Origin: Fontibacillus panacisegetis
Lineage (GTDB): Bacteria; Bacillota; Bacilli; Paenibacillales; Paenibacillaceae
Assembly: GCF_900102215.1 (NCBI RefSeq)
Contig: NZ_FNBG01000011.1
Location: forward strand, 80,512 to 144,511
Direction of reading: 5' to 3'
DNA length: 64,000 nt
The notes beneath the pieces were generated by a model that made no database searches, was not told where the DNA came from, and saw nothing but the letters and a program-made list of their open reading frames with translations. Positions 1-8,108 of the stretch are shown one piece after another. Made by a program: the position numbers and the translations under genes. Positions within the stretch are counted from its first letter, which is position 1. The number at the start of each line of letters is the position of its first letter.

Positions 1-1
1 C

Positions 2-229
2 GCTGCTGCAGGAGGTGCTGCAGGAGGCGCTTATGTAGCTTTTCATCAGGTGGCAGCTGATTCATTCGGTTTGACCGGAATTCCAATGATCGCGTTTATC
101 GTCCAGCTTGGACAGATGAATCTTATCCATTACATGATCGGATTTCTGCTGGCAGCAGTAACAGCTTTTATGGTTACCTGGATTCTTAGTGTTGACGAGC
201 CGTCTGACTTAAGGAACGAAAGAGCATAG
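2..229 (+). CDS. PTS sugar permease EIIC, C-terminal end (probably sucrose-specific)
   Basis: Only the last 75 residues are in the window; the gene begins upstream of base 1. The open frame starts Gly/Ala-rich, then has hydrophobic segments (FGLTGIPMIAFIV and a helix around YMIGFLLAAVTAFMVTWIL) and ends in a short charged tail. This is typical of the last membrane helices of a glucose/sucrose-family PTS EIIBC permease, which imports and phosphorylates a sugar. The sucrose assignment is inferred from the neighbours: an antiterminator starts 9 bases after the stop, followed by levansucrase and levanase. Too little protein is visible to prove the substrate. Confidence 0.7.
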   Translation, partial: AAAGGAAGGAYVAFHQVAADSFGLTGIPMIAFIVQLGQMNLIHYMIGFLLAAVTAFMVTWILSVDEPSDLRNERA

Positions 230-238
230 GAGAACAAC

Positions 239-1090
239 ATGAAAATCAAAAAAATTCTGAACAACAATGCGGTTGTGGTGAACGACCTTGGAGAGGAAAA
301 GATTGTCATGGGCTCCGGGATTGCTTTTCAAAAACGGAAAAACGATATTATTGATCCATCCCTGATCGAGAAAGTGTTCATTATGGACGACCCGGAGCAA
401 TACGGCCATTTGCAGGAGATGCTGCGAACATTACCTGAAGAGGAGATTGCGGCATCAGAGCTAATTATTTCATTCGCGGAGCATGAGCTGGAAGTGACGT
501 TTAATGAGCGTGTCCATATTGCACTGACGGATCATCTCTCCTTTGCTTTGGATCGGATTAACAAGGGGACGATGATCCAGAACACGCTGCTGGATGAAAT
601 TCGCATTTTATATCCGAGAGAGTTCCAGATTGGACTTCATGCCAAGAGCATCATTCGCAAAGCATTGCAGGTCGATATCCCCGAAGATGAGGTGGGATAC
701 ATCGCCATGCATATCCATACCGCCTGGAAAAACGCTGGTGCTCGCGGGACTGCCGCCGAAATAGCGGCAATGCTGCGGGATATGGCCGAAGCTGTGGAGC
801 GAGCCGCTGGCATTATTCTGGAACGAGGTTCTGCCAACTATGAGCGTCTGGTCACCCAGCTTGAAAATATTCTGCGGTCCGACGAAACCGGCAAGCTGCT
901 TAGCGAGCTGAATCCGGAAATTGTACGAATTGCAAAGGAGCGCTATTCCCAGGAGTACGCCCAAGCCAAAGAGGTTGGGGAGCAGGTGGAAGAAGATTAT
1001 GACTATGTGCTCATCGACAGCCAGCTGGTATTTATCGCCATGGAAATCAACCGGATCAGCATCCGGTCGAAGGATGGTAATATATTGTAA
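239..1090 (+). CDS. BglG/SacT/LicT-family transcription antiterminator
   Basis: 283 residues. Residues 1-60 form the RNA-binding CAT domain (MKIKKILNNNAVVV, then a GSGIAFQKR loop). They are followed by PRD1 (about 65-170) and PRD2 (about 171-283). Family members bind a RAT RNA hairpin and stop a downstream terminator forming; PTS phosphorylation of PRD histidines controls them. PRD1 keeps both histidines (H99 in TDH, H158 in AMHIH). At the PRD2 positions matching LicT H207 and H269 there are Gln207 (LVTQL) and Glu269 (AMEI). A near-consensus RAT lies in front of sacB, 150 bases downstream, so sacB is the obvious target. The gene follows the PTS permease by 9 bases and is probably co-transcribed with it. 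Confidence 0.93.
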   Translation: MKIKKILNNNAVVVNDLGEEKIVMGSGIAFQKRKNDIIDPSLIEKVFIMDDPEQYGHLQEMLRTLPEEEIAASELIISFAEHELEVTFNERVHIALTDHLSFALDRINKGTMIQNTLLDEIRILYPREFQIGLHAKSIIRKALQVDIPEDEVGYIAMHIHTAWKNAGARGTAAEIAAMLRDMAEAVERAAGIILERGSANYERLVTQLENILRSDETGKLLSELNPEIVRIAKERYSQEYAQAKEVGEQVEEDYDYVLIDSQLVFIAMEINRISIRSKDGNIL

Positions 1091-1203
1091 CCGAACATTC
1101 CGGGTCCATAGACCCTTGATAATGCTATGAACTAATGAAAAACGTCTCTTTCATCCTAAAAAAACAGGAATTTCAGTCTATAGCAATTATCCGTCATTAA
1201 ATA

Positions 1204-1232
1204 TTAGAATTAACGCGATAGCAAAATATAGT
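1204..1232 (+). promoter_or_regulatory. Probable sacB promoter
   Basis: TTAGAA (1204-1209), a 17-base spacer, then TATAGT (1227-1232). The -10 matches sigma-A consensus at 5 of 6 positions and the -35 is weak. It sits directly before the RAT element, where an antitermination-controlled promoter should be. Confidence 0.45.
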
Positions 1233-1234
1233 CG

Positions 1235-1327
1235 GGATTGTTACTGTTAAGCAGGCAAGACCTAAAAATCCATTTGGGAATCGATACTTTTTTATGTGTC
1301 TCCCAATGGTATTTTTAGGTCTTTTTT
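1235..1327 (+). promoter_or_regulatory. RAT antiterminator element overlapping an intrinsic terminator (sacB leader)
   Basis: A near-perfect ribonucleic antiterminator (GGATTGTTACTG, 5 bases, GCAGGCAAGACC; 1235-1262) overlaps the left arm of a strong terminator. The terminator arms are 1257-1279 and 1301-1323, 23 bases each and almost fully complementary, followed by a T run at 1322-1327. The last six RAT bases (AAGACC) are the first of the terminator stem, so the two structures exclude each other. This is the mechanism known for B. subtilis sacB/sacPA. The antiterminator encoded just upstream is the likely ligand. Confidence 0.95.
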
Positions 1328-1371
1328 CTGTTTAAGAGGACATAGCCGAAACAGAACAGGAGACAGGGAAT

Positions 1372-2829
1372 ATGAAGATCAAAAAGATTGTAAGACAAAC
1401 AGCAGCAGTAACCTTTGCAGCAGCATTACTTGCAGGTGGAGGGGCTTCAGCTTTTGCAAAAGGTAGCGACAATAAAGACTACAAAGACAGCTACGGCTTC
1501 TCCCATATTACCCGTACTGACATGCTGAAAATACCGCAGCAACAACTGAGCAAGCAATTTCAAGTGCCCCCATTCAATGCTTCCACAATCAAAAACATCT
1601 CTTCTGCACAGGGTGCAGACCAGTGGGGCAACCCGATCGACCTTGATGTCTGGGACAGCTGGCCACTCCAAAACGCTGATGGAACGGTTGCTGAGTACAA
1701 CGGGTACCATATCGTTTTTGCTTTGGCAGGAGATCCGAAAAGAGGATGGGACACATTCATTTACATGTTCTATCAAAAGGTGGGCGACACCTCGCTGGAT
1801 AGCTGGAAAAATGCCGGCAGAGTATTTAAGGACAGCGATAAATATGTTCCAAATGATCCGATTCTGAACAATCAGGCAGAAGAATGGTCCGGTTCTGCAA
1901 CCTTGACGAAGGATGGCAAAGTCCGCTTGTTCTATACCAACCGCCAAGGCTGGGATCCGGCGAACGGATTTTTTGGCAAGCAAACCTTGACGACCGCTCA
2001 GGTGAATGTATCGAAGCCGGATGCGGATACACTGAAGGTGGATGGTGTGGAAGATCTCAAATCGATCTTTGACGGAGACGGAAAGACCTATCAGAATGTG
2101 GATCAAGCCTTCGGTGGAGACGATTATGCGGATAACCATACATTAAGAGATCCTCACTACGTTGAAGATAACGGTCATAAATACCTTGTTTTCGAATCCA
2201 ATACCGGAACGGAAACGGGTTACCAGGGAGAAGTATCGTTGTATAACAGAACTTACTACGAAGGAAACAAACCCTTCTTCGAAGCTGAAAAAAATAAATT
2301 GTTGTTCGGTCCCAAAAAATCTCTGGCGACATTAGCGAACGGCTCACTGGGTATTATTGAGTTGAATGATGATTACACACTGAAAAAGGTTATGAAGCCG
2401 CTCATCGCCTCCAATACCGTAACGGATGAAATTGAACGCGCGAACGTCTTTAAAATGAATAACAAATGGTATTTGTTCACGGACTCCCGAGGCGCCAAAA
2501 TGACTATTGATGGAATTGGCGACAACGATGTATACATGCTGGGCTATGTATCAAGTTCATTGACAGGTCCTTACAAGCCACTGAACGACAGCGGACTTGT
2601 TCTGCACATGGACCTTGATCCGAATGATCTTACCTGGACTTACTCTCACTTCGCAATCCCGCAAGCGAAAGGAAATAATGTAGTCATCACCAGTTATATG
2701 ACTAACCGGGGCTTGTATGCTGACCAGCATTCCACCTTCGCGCCAAGCTTCCTGGTGAACATCAACGGCTCGAAAACCTCGGTTGTCCAAGACGGCATCC
2801 TTGAACAAGGACAATTGACGGTGAACTGA
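1372..2829 (+). CDS. sacB: Levansucrase, GH68, secreted
   Basis: 485 residues. This extracellular fructosyltransferase cleaves sucrose and builds levan (beta-2,6-fructan). A signal peptide is clear: a KIKK start, a hydrophobic stretch around 10-23, and an Ala-X-Ala site near 27-29. The GH68 catalytic residues are visible: nucleophile Asp95 (VWDSW), Asp260 of the RDP motif (TLRDPHY), and acid/base Glu355 (TDEIERANVF). Length matches Bacillus SacB (473). An SD-like GGAGACAGGG precedes the ATG. Expression should depend on RAT antitermination at 1235-1327. The levanase gene begins 4 bases after the stop, as in the B. subtilis sacB-levB pair. Confidence 0.97.
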   Translation: MKIKKIVRQTAAVTFAAALLAGGGASAFAKGSDNKDYKDSYGFSHITRTDMLKIPQQQLSKQFQVPPFNASTIKNISSAQGADQWGNPIDLDVWDSWPLQNADGTVAEYNGYHIVFALAGDPKRGWDTFIYMFYQKVGDTSLDSWKNAGRVFKDSDKYVPNDPILNNQAEEWSGSATLTKDGKVRLFYTNRQGWDPANGFFGKQTLTTAQVNVSKPDADTLKVDGVEDLKSIFDGDGKTYQNVDQAFGGDDYADNHTLRDPHYVEDNGHKYLVFESNTGTETGYQGEVSLYNRTYYEGNKPFFEAEKNKLLFGPKKSLATLANGSLGIIELNDDYTLKKVMKPLIASNTVTDEIERANVFKMNNKWYLFTDSRGAKMTIDGIGDNDVYMLGYVSSSLTGPYKPLNDSGLVLHMDLDPNDLTWTYSHFAIPQAKGNNVVITSYMTNRGLYADQHSTFAPSFLVNINGSKTSVVQDGILEQGQLTVN

Positions 2830-2833
2830 TCCC

Positions 2834-4396
2834 TTGAACAAAGATAAGCGTGCTTTTAAGCGCCACTCTCTGATCTGTCACATTTGCTTGGCCTTTATAC
2901 TCACTATTGGAATAGCGGCTAATTATTCCGGAAGTAACGCGACACCGGAGGAATCCTCCTCTTCCCAACCACATCAGACCTATCGGGCCAATTATCATTT
3001 TACAACACCCGACAAATGGAAAAATGATCCGCAAAGGCCGGTCTATCTCGATGGAGTATACCACTACTATTATCTGTATAATCGAGACTATCCCACCGGG
3101 AACGGCACCGAATGGCGGCATGCGACCTCCACAGATCTGGTTCACTGGAAAGACGAGGGGATCGCGATCCCCAAGTATACCAATCCAAATGGCGATCCCT
3201 GGTCAGGGTCGGTCGTTGTAGATGAGGCAGGTACGGCTGGATTTGGAAAAGGGGCTCTCATCGCGATTGTAACGGAGCCGTCCGCTGATGGCGGACAGCA
3301 GGAGCAATATTTATGGTATAGTACCGACCATGGATACACATTTAGCGCTTACGGTAATGCCCCCGTTCTGCAGAACCCGGGAACAACCGATTTTAGAGAT
3401 CCCAAAATCATACGGGATGACTTGTCCAGCAAATGGGTCATGGTCTTGGCTGAAGGCACAAAAGTAGGCTTTTATGAGTCTAGGGATCTGAAAACCTGGC
3501 ACTATGCCAGCAGCTTCGCAACGGATAAAATCGGAATTGTAGAATGTCCTGATCTTTACCTGATGCAAGCGGAAGACGGGATCTATAAATGGGTGCTTGG
3601 CGTCAGCGCCAATGGCACCGCATCCGGTAAACCTAACACCTATGCCTATTGGATAGGAGCCTTTGACGGCAAGACATTTTCCGCCGATCAGAAGAAACCG
3701 CAGTGGCTGGATTACGGTTATGACTGGTACGGCGCCGTAACCTTTGAAGATGGTACAAGCAGCGACAAAGCACATCACCGTTATGCTTTAGCCTGGATGA
3801 ATAATTGGGAGTATCCCCATAATACACCCACGCTGCGGGAAGGGTTCAACGGAATGGACTCGATTGTTCGCCGAATTGAGCTGAAACAGGCGGGCGAGGG
3901 TAGCTACCAGCTTGTTTCGGAACCGCTGGAGGCCTTAAGTCAAGCATCAAATGCTGCTGCCGCCTATGGGCCAATCGTTGTGAATGGTTCCAAAACGCTG
4001 CCCTTCACGGGAGATGCATATGAGCTTACCGCCGATATCACTTGGTCAGCACTCAGCAATGTTGGGCTCAGGCTTCGGGAATCAGCCGATAAAAGTCGTC
4101 ATGTGGACATCGGAGTTTATGCAGATGGCGGGTACAGCTATGTCAATCGGGCTTACACAGGGAACCCTGACAAGAGCGGCAAATATTTGGAGAGCAAGGC
4201 TCTCTTCGATGTAAGCAACAAGAAGGTTCACCTGAGGGTTTTTGTCGATAAAACAAGCGTGGAGGTATTTATAGATGAGGGGGACATTGTTTTTTCCAAT
4301 GTCGTTTTCCCTGAATTATATGATCAGGGAATTACCCTGTTTTCGGACGGCGGCACAGCGGTTTTTAGTAATATTATGATCAAGCCGTTCAAATAA
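2834..4396 (+). CDS. levB: Secreted GH32 levanase (LevB-like)
   Basis: 520 residues starting at a TTG 4 bases after the sacB stop. There is no good Shine-Dalgarno close by, so translation is probably coupled to sacB. A signal/anchor segment (about 12-30, after a KDKRAFKRH positive region) supports this start. The five-bladed propeller has the GH32 triad: Asp65 in WKNDP, Asp189 in FRDP, and Glu237 in VECPD. A C-terminal beta-sandwich follows (about 390-520). The motif WKNDP followed by YHYYYLYN resembles B. subtilis LevB, an endolevanase encoded directly after sacB, more than sucrose-6-phosphate hydrolases. The endo mode is inferred. Together with SacB it would make and then trim levan outside the cell. 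Confidence 0.88.
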   Translation: MNKDKRAFKRHSLICHICLAFILTIGIAANYSGSNATPEESSSSQPHQTYRANYHFTTPDKWKNDPQRPVYLDGVYHYYYLYNRDYPTGNGTEWRHATSTDLVHWKDEGIAIPKYTNPNGDPWSGSVVVDEAGTAGFGKGALIAIVTEPSADGGQQEQYLWYSTDHGYTFSAYGNAPVLQNPGTTDFRDPKIIRDDLSSKWVMVLAEGTKVGFYESRDLKTWHYASSFATDKIGIVECPDLYLMQAEDGIYKWVLGVSANGTASGKPNTYAYWIGAFDGKTFSADQKKPQWLDYGYDWYGAVTFEDGTSSDKAHHRYALAWMNNWEYPHNTPTLREGFNGMDSIVRRIELKQAGEGSYQLVSEPLEALSQASNAAAAYGPIVVNGSKTLPFTGDAYELTADITWSALSNVGLRLRESADKSRHVDIGVYADGGYSYVNRAYTGNPDKSGKYLESKALFDVSNKKVHLRVFVDKTSVEVFIDEGDIVFSNVVFPELYDQGITLFSDGGTAVFSNIMIKPFK

Positions 4397-4410
4397 ATTT
4401 CCTTGCCATT

Positions 4411-4450
4411 CACCCGATTCCACATCAATTTGGAATCGGGTGTTTTCTGC
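4411..4450 (+). terminator. sacB-levB operon terminator
   Basis: Twelve-base perfect arms (CACCCGATTCCA at 4411-4422 and its complement at 4431-4442) with an 8-base loop, then TTTT. It starts 15 bases after the levanase stop. Confidence 0.9.
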
Positions 4451-4487
4451 GGCTCATCTTTAATTCTACTCCCTGCTTTACCAGCAC

Positions 4488-4513
4488 TTATGATACGGTT
4501 CACCGTATCATAA
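4488..4513. promoter_or_regulatory. Orphan perfect palindrome, operator-like
   Basis: TTATGATACGGT, a 2-base centre, then its exact complement ACCGTATCATAA. A 12+2+12 dyad without a T run is typical of an operator for a dimeric regulator; many TetR-family sites look like this. No regulator gene or intact target lies within 370 bases, so it may be a relic. The rest of the 450-base gap between levB and the ABC permease holds only the IS remnant. Confidence 0.5.
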
Positions 4514-4610
4514 ATAGGGCGAATATCAAAGAATCCCTTTGGGAGCCAGACTTTTGGCGAAGCCCCGTTTTTTTCAGAGCTTTCCCGTGTGAAAAGAAGA
4601 AGATCGCTCC

Positions 4611-4838
4611 TCATCCAGCCCTCTTGGCCAGGATATTGGCGACCTTCTTTATATTTTGGCAGGAAGCGGTCATCAATGTTTGTTGCTCCACCTTTTGGCG
4701 TCCGCGGAAACGACAATAGCGAAGCCCGTGGAGTTCTTTGGCAGCCTCTATGGTCTGGCACCTCATTCGGTACAGGTACTTGCCGGATTTACTTCTGCCG
4801 CCCGCCATAACCCCATTCCTTGCTCTTGTGCTAAACAT
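4611..4838 (-). pseudogene. IS1182-family transposase, C-terminal remnant
   Basis: About 75 codons resemble the C-terminal end of IS1182-type DDE transposases. The diagnostic run is RMRCQTIE, then [14 protein letters not shown], then [16 protein letters not shown]. Intact relatives have a few more residues (of the type RSFAD) between TIE and AK, so about four codons seem to be deleted. A stop lies just upstream in frame and no catalytic domain remains. No terminal inverted repeats could be recognised. It marks a past insertion at the left edge of the GC-richer accessory stretch. Confidence 0.75.
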
Positions 4839-4889
4839 GCCTTGTTAACACTTTCGTTTTGTTCTGCGACTTAGTGCATTCCTCTCGAG

Positions 4890-7379
4890 TTAATCAACCG
4901 CATCAATGGATTCCACGATACTGCTGCTCCTGGCGATCTGACGCAGCGGGAGGCATGTGGCCACTATACATGCGATGACAGAGGCAAGCGCCGCTATCGA
5001 AACGGACTCGATGGGGAACGCCGAGAACGCCAGTTGGTCCGTTGCGACCGCCTGGACAAAGATGGTGCATACATACCCGGCCACGCCGCCGACTGCAGCC
5101 GCAATGATGCCGTAATAAGCACCCTCCCAAAGGAATGTCCGGTACAGGCTCGCCCTACTCATCCCAATGGCTCGCTGCATCCCGATTTCACCTTTGCGCG
5201 TATGAATGTTGGTATACGTCGTGTTCACGATGTTGAGTAGCCCGATCCCTCCAATGAATACAATCAATCCCCATGCCAGCAGCTTGATTTGCTGATAGCT
5301 TTCCTCCAGCTGCTTGTCCGTATGGCGATAGGAAATGATTCGGCTGTCGGCGATTTGGTCGGAGGCTGACTCCAGATATTGCTCGAACGCTTGGACATCC
5401 GCCCCTTCGGTAAGCTTCGGGTACACTTCCGTGTATGAACTTCCTCCGATAATTTCGTCGTAAACCTTATCGTATACGATCACCTGAACGCCGTTAATGA
5501 ACTCGGCATTCGACGATGTTACAGCAGGACTGTTGCCCAGTACATCGAAGGAACGGTCGCCTATGGATAGACGATCCCCCGGTGCGAAAGAGGTCCCTTC
5601 CAAGGTCTTGCCTTCAAACGTCATCGGAATCGTGTTCTTGATCAAGGTGGATTTGCCGTCCAGAAACGATTTTCGTTGCTTCTCGGTCATTCCGGGAAAC
5701 AAGGCGTTCAACCGCTCGGCATCGATTCCGACGATTTGCAATGTTTCGAATGGCTGCTTCAAGATGATATCGGTACGAAGATCCAACTTGCCCTGCTCGT
5801 CTTGACTGTATAACTTATACTTCAGCGTGAATAGTTCCGCCACGTCTTCCCGGTTCCGCAGCTCCTCCATAACGGAAGACGGAATGCCTATCTTCTCGCT
5901 GGCAAACGCATAATCGCCCAAATGGAGCTTTTCCACGTCTTTCGAAGCATCCAGCAAGCCCGAGAACGATTGCACCGCTACGAAGACCGTGATGCTCATC
6001 ACGAGAGAGAGAATCGTAATGACCGTTCGGCCTATGTTTCTTCTCAAGTTAAGTCTTGCGTAGTAAGCTTCAAAATGGCGAATGCGCTTGGATTTGCGGT
6101 TGTTCCGCTTGATTCTGACGGCAGCCGCGGTCATCGCGACGGTCGGAGACACCTTCGCAGCATATCGAGCGGCCGGCATCGCGGCAATGAGAGCGAATAG
6201 CAGCGTAATCGAGGCGCTGACCAGCAGCGGCAGCCATTTCAACCCGCTATTGTGCGATATTAACGAGCTCAACTCCTCCGTGCTTTGGGCCATGAACAAA
6301 TCGGGCGAGAACAGGCGAGTGGCCGCATCCGTAATCCCGCCCGCAAACAGCACGCCCAATGCCGCGCCTGCCGGGATGCCAATGCCGCACAGCAGCAGAA
6401 GCTGCTCCGTCACCAACAGATAGAGCTGTCCCCGCTTCGCACCGGTCGCCCGCAAGGTGCCGTATTCCCGGATGCGTTTGCTTACTGCGATCCTAAGAAT
6501 ATTGTAGATGACCAATCCGGCAGCGAGCAGCACCAACAAACCGATAATCCCGCTCGTTACGGCCATCATCGAGAAGCCGCCACTCTTGCCTTCTGGAGAA
6601 TTATTCTCCTCGTCGAACGGAATGCCAAGCGCGTTCAAATAGAGCCAATTGTATTGGATTTGATATTCTTCTAGCCCCAGCTTGTTGGCGAGATCGTCCA
6701 CCGTATGCTGGAAGCCCGACTTATGCGCCGTCCGGAAATCGCTCGAGTAAACCCCATATTTGTCCGGAAGCAGCCGCTTCCCGCTTCCTTGGCCCGCAAT
6801 ACCGACGACGACACCGGAGCTATAGCCGAGATAGTTGTTCTCCAATATGCCGCTCAAGACAAAATCGCCTTTGTATTCGTAAGCCGTCTCTTCGTCCCGA
6901 AGCAGCGACACGCTTAAATCGAGCGTGATCGGATCGCCGATACCGCCTGGATGACCAAGAAGTTTGAGCGTTTCCTCCGACAACGCGATTTCATTCGCGG
7001 TCTGGGGAAGCTTGCCCTCCTTCAGTCTAGATATGGCCGGATAGGCGGTCAGCGCATCGCCTTCATATTCCGTAAGCCCCAAGGAGATGCCACTGTCACG
7101 CAAATCTGTGCTGCCAAGAGCCTGTGTATCGCCCGTCCATGAGATCCGCGTGTCGCTAGCTAACAATTGCGTCTGACTCTCGGTAAGATTATGGAAAGTA
7201 GCGTAACGATAACCGTTCAGCATACCGGCCTGCTGCTCGCGCAGCGATTGAAGGATACCGAGCGACTGACCGACGACGGTCGTCATCATCGTAGACATGA
7301 CGACTGCGATCAAGATCAGCAAGGACGTCAGTTTCTGCCCCTTCAGTTGTTTCCAGGCAAGCGCGTGATAAGATTTCAT
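4890..7379 (-). CDS. ABC transporter permease with two FtsX domains (MacB-like)
   Basis: 829 residues, with an internal duplication of 4+4 membrane helices. TM1 is near 17-40, followed by a large extracellular domain to about 270, then three helices (about 275-410). The pattern repeats: a helix near 450, an extracellular domain to about 700, and three last helices. The FtsX signature is in the cytoplasmic loops (GTLRATGAKRGQLY and GEIGMQRAIGMSRASLY). Such permeases do not import substrates; they export peptides/lipids or act in antimicrobial resistance. The start overlaps the end of the ATPase gene by 4 bases (translational coupling). The operon also has its own two-component system upstream, which suggests an envelope-stress or antimicrobial-peptide response. 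The substrate is unknown. Confidence 0.9.
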   Translation of the reverse strand: MKSYHALAWKQLKGQKLTSLLILIAVVMSTMMTTVVGQSLGILQSLREQQAGMLNGYRYATFHNLTESQTQLLASDTRISWTGDTQALGSTDLRDSGISLGLTEYEGDALTAYPAISRLKEGKLPQTANEIALSEETLKLLGHPGGIGDPITLDLSVSLLRDEETAYEYKGDFVLSGILENNYLGYSSGVVVGIAGQGSGKRLLPDKYGVYSSDFRTAHKSGFQHTVDDLANKLGLEEYQIQYNWLYLNALGIPFDEENNSPEGKSGGFSMMAVTSGIIGLLVLLAAGLVIYNILRIAVSKRIREYGTLRATGAKRGQLYLLVTEQLLLLCGIGIPAGAALGVLFAGGITDAATRLFSPDLFMAQSTEELSSLISHNSGLKWLPLLVSASITLLFALIAAMPAARYAAKVSPTVAMTAAAVRIKRNNRKSKRIRHFEAYYARLNLRRNIGRTVITILSLVMSITVFVAVQSFSGLLDASKDVEKLHLGDYAFASEKIGIPSSVMEELRNREDVAELFTLKYKLYSQDEQGKLDLRTDIILKQPFETLQIVGIDAERLNALFPGMTEKQRKSFLDGKSTLIKNTIPMTFEGKTLEGTSFAPGDRLSIGDRSFDVLGNSPAVTSSNAEFINGVQVIVYDKVYDEIIGGSSYTEVYPKLTEGADVQAFEQYLESASDQIADSRIISYRHTDKQLEESYQQIKLLAWGLIVFIGGIGLLNIVNTTYTNIHTRKGEIGMQRAIGMSRASLYRTFLWEGAYYGIIAAAVGGVAGYVCTIFVQAVATDQLAFSAFPIESVSIAALASVIACIVATCLPLRQIARSSSIVESIDAVD

Positions 7380-8050
7380 CCTGCCTGCACCTCCGATAGA
7401 GCCCCATCCACGATTACGAATCGTCGGTCCGCCATTTGCGCAATACGGGAGTCATGGGTAATGACGACCAGCGCTTTGCCGAGCTCTTTCCATATGCTGC
7501 TCAACAATGCCATCACTTCGCCGCCGCTCTTGCTATCCAAGTTCCCCGTCGGCTCATCGGCAAATATAATATCTGGCTTGGCAATGAGCGCCCGGGCGAT
7601 CGCAACGCGTTGCTGCTGTCCGCCCGACAGCTCGCCGGGCAGATGAGACAGCCGATGGGTGATGCCTAACAGGTCCGTGATATGCTTCAAATAAGCTTCA
7701 TCCGGCTGACGCTTGTCCAGCAGCAGGGGCATGATGATATTCTCCTTTGCGGTCAGGACCGGCAACAGGTTAAACTGCTGAAAGATAAAGCCAATCTTGC
7801 GTCGGCGGAATGCGGCAAGCTCCCGGTCTCCTGTCTCATAGATGTTCACTCCGTCAAAGGTGACGGCTCCCGACGTCGGCGTATCCAATCCGCTGATGAG
7901 ATGGAGCAGCGTGCTTTTTCCGCTGCCGGATGGCCCCATAATGGAAATAAAATCGGCTTGCGTGATTTCGAGATTGGCCTTATTCAAGGCGATAATGCTG
8001 TTCTCGCCGCTCCCGTAAGCTTTGGACAGATCTTTCGCTGTAATCAACAT
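7376..8050 (-). CDS. ABC transporter ATPase (MacB/LolD type)
   Basis: 224 residues, the usual length for this class. Walker A is GPSGSGKST (about 38-46), then a Q-loop (FIFQQFNLLPVL), signature LSGGQQQR (about 140), Walker B IIFADEPTGNLDS, and an H-loop (VVITHDSR). It energises the FtsX permease downstream, with which it overlaps by 4 bases. Its ATG lies right after the T run of a hairpin (8055-8085). The only Shine-Dalgarno candidate, GGGAG, is inside that hairpin's 3' arm, so translation or transcription may be conditional. Confidence 0.95.
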   Translation of the reverse strand: MLITAKDLSKAYGSGENSIIALNKANLEITQADFISIMGPSGSGKSTLLHLISGLDTPTSGAVTFDGVNIYETGDRELAAFRRRKIGFIFQQFNLLPVLTAKENIIMPLLLDKRQPDEAYLKHITDLLGITHRLSHLPGELSGGQQQRVAIARALIAKPDIIFADEPTGNLDSKSGGEVMALLSSIWKELGKALVVITHDSRIAQMADRRFVIVDGALSEVQAG

Positions 8051-8085
8051 AAAAACACTCTCCCTCTAATCAATAAGGAGAGTGT
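8051..8085 (-). terminator. Hairpin terminator/attenuator in front of the ABC operon
   Basis: Nine-base perfect arms (8055-8063 and 8077-8085). On the minus strand a TTTTT run follows (8051-8055), immediately before the ATPase ATG. It can terminate the regulator-kinase transcript, and its 3' arm contains the ATPase's only SD-like sequence (GGGAG). A second small hairpin (AATCTT/AAGATT, 8086-8105) lies just upstream of it. Confidence 0.75.
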
Positions 8086-8108
8086 AATCTTCAAATCTCA
8101 AGATTCGC

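Noticed and set aside
1447..2139. 230-codon open frame antisense to sacB
   Set aside because: Shadow of a clear levansucrase gene; no RBS or family features.
4324..4761. 145-codon minus-strand open frame over the levB end and the IS remnant
   Set aside because: It runs through a terminator and the orphan palindrome, has no RBS and no protein-like pattern; the real transposase-like frame is a different one.
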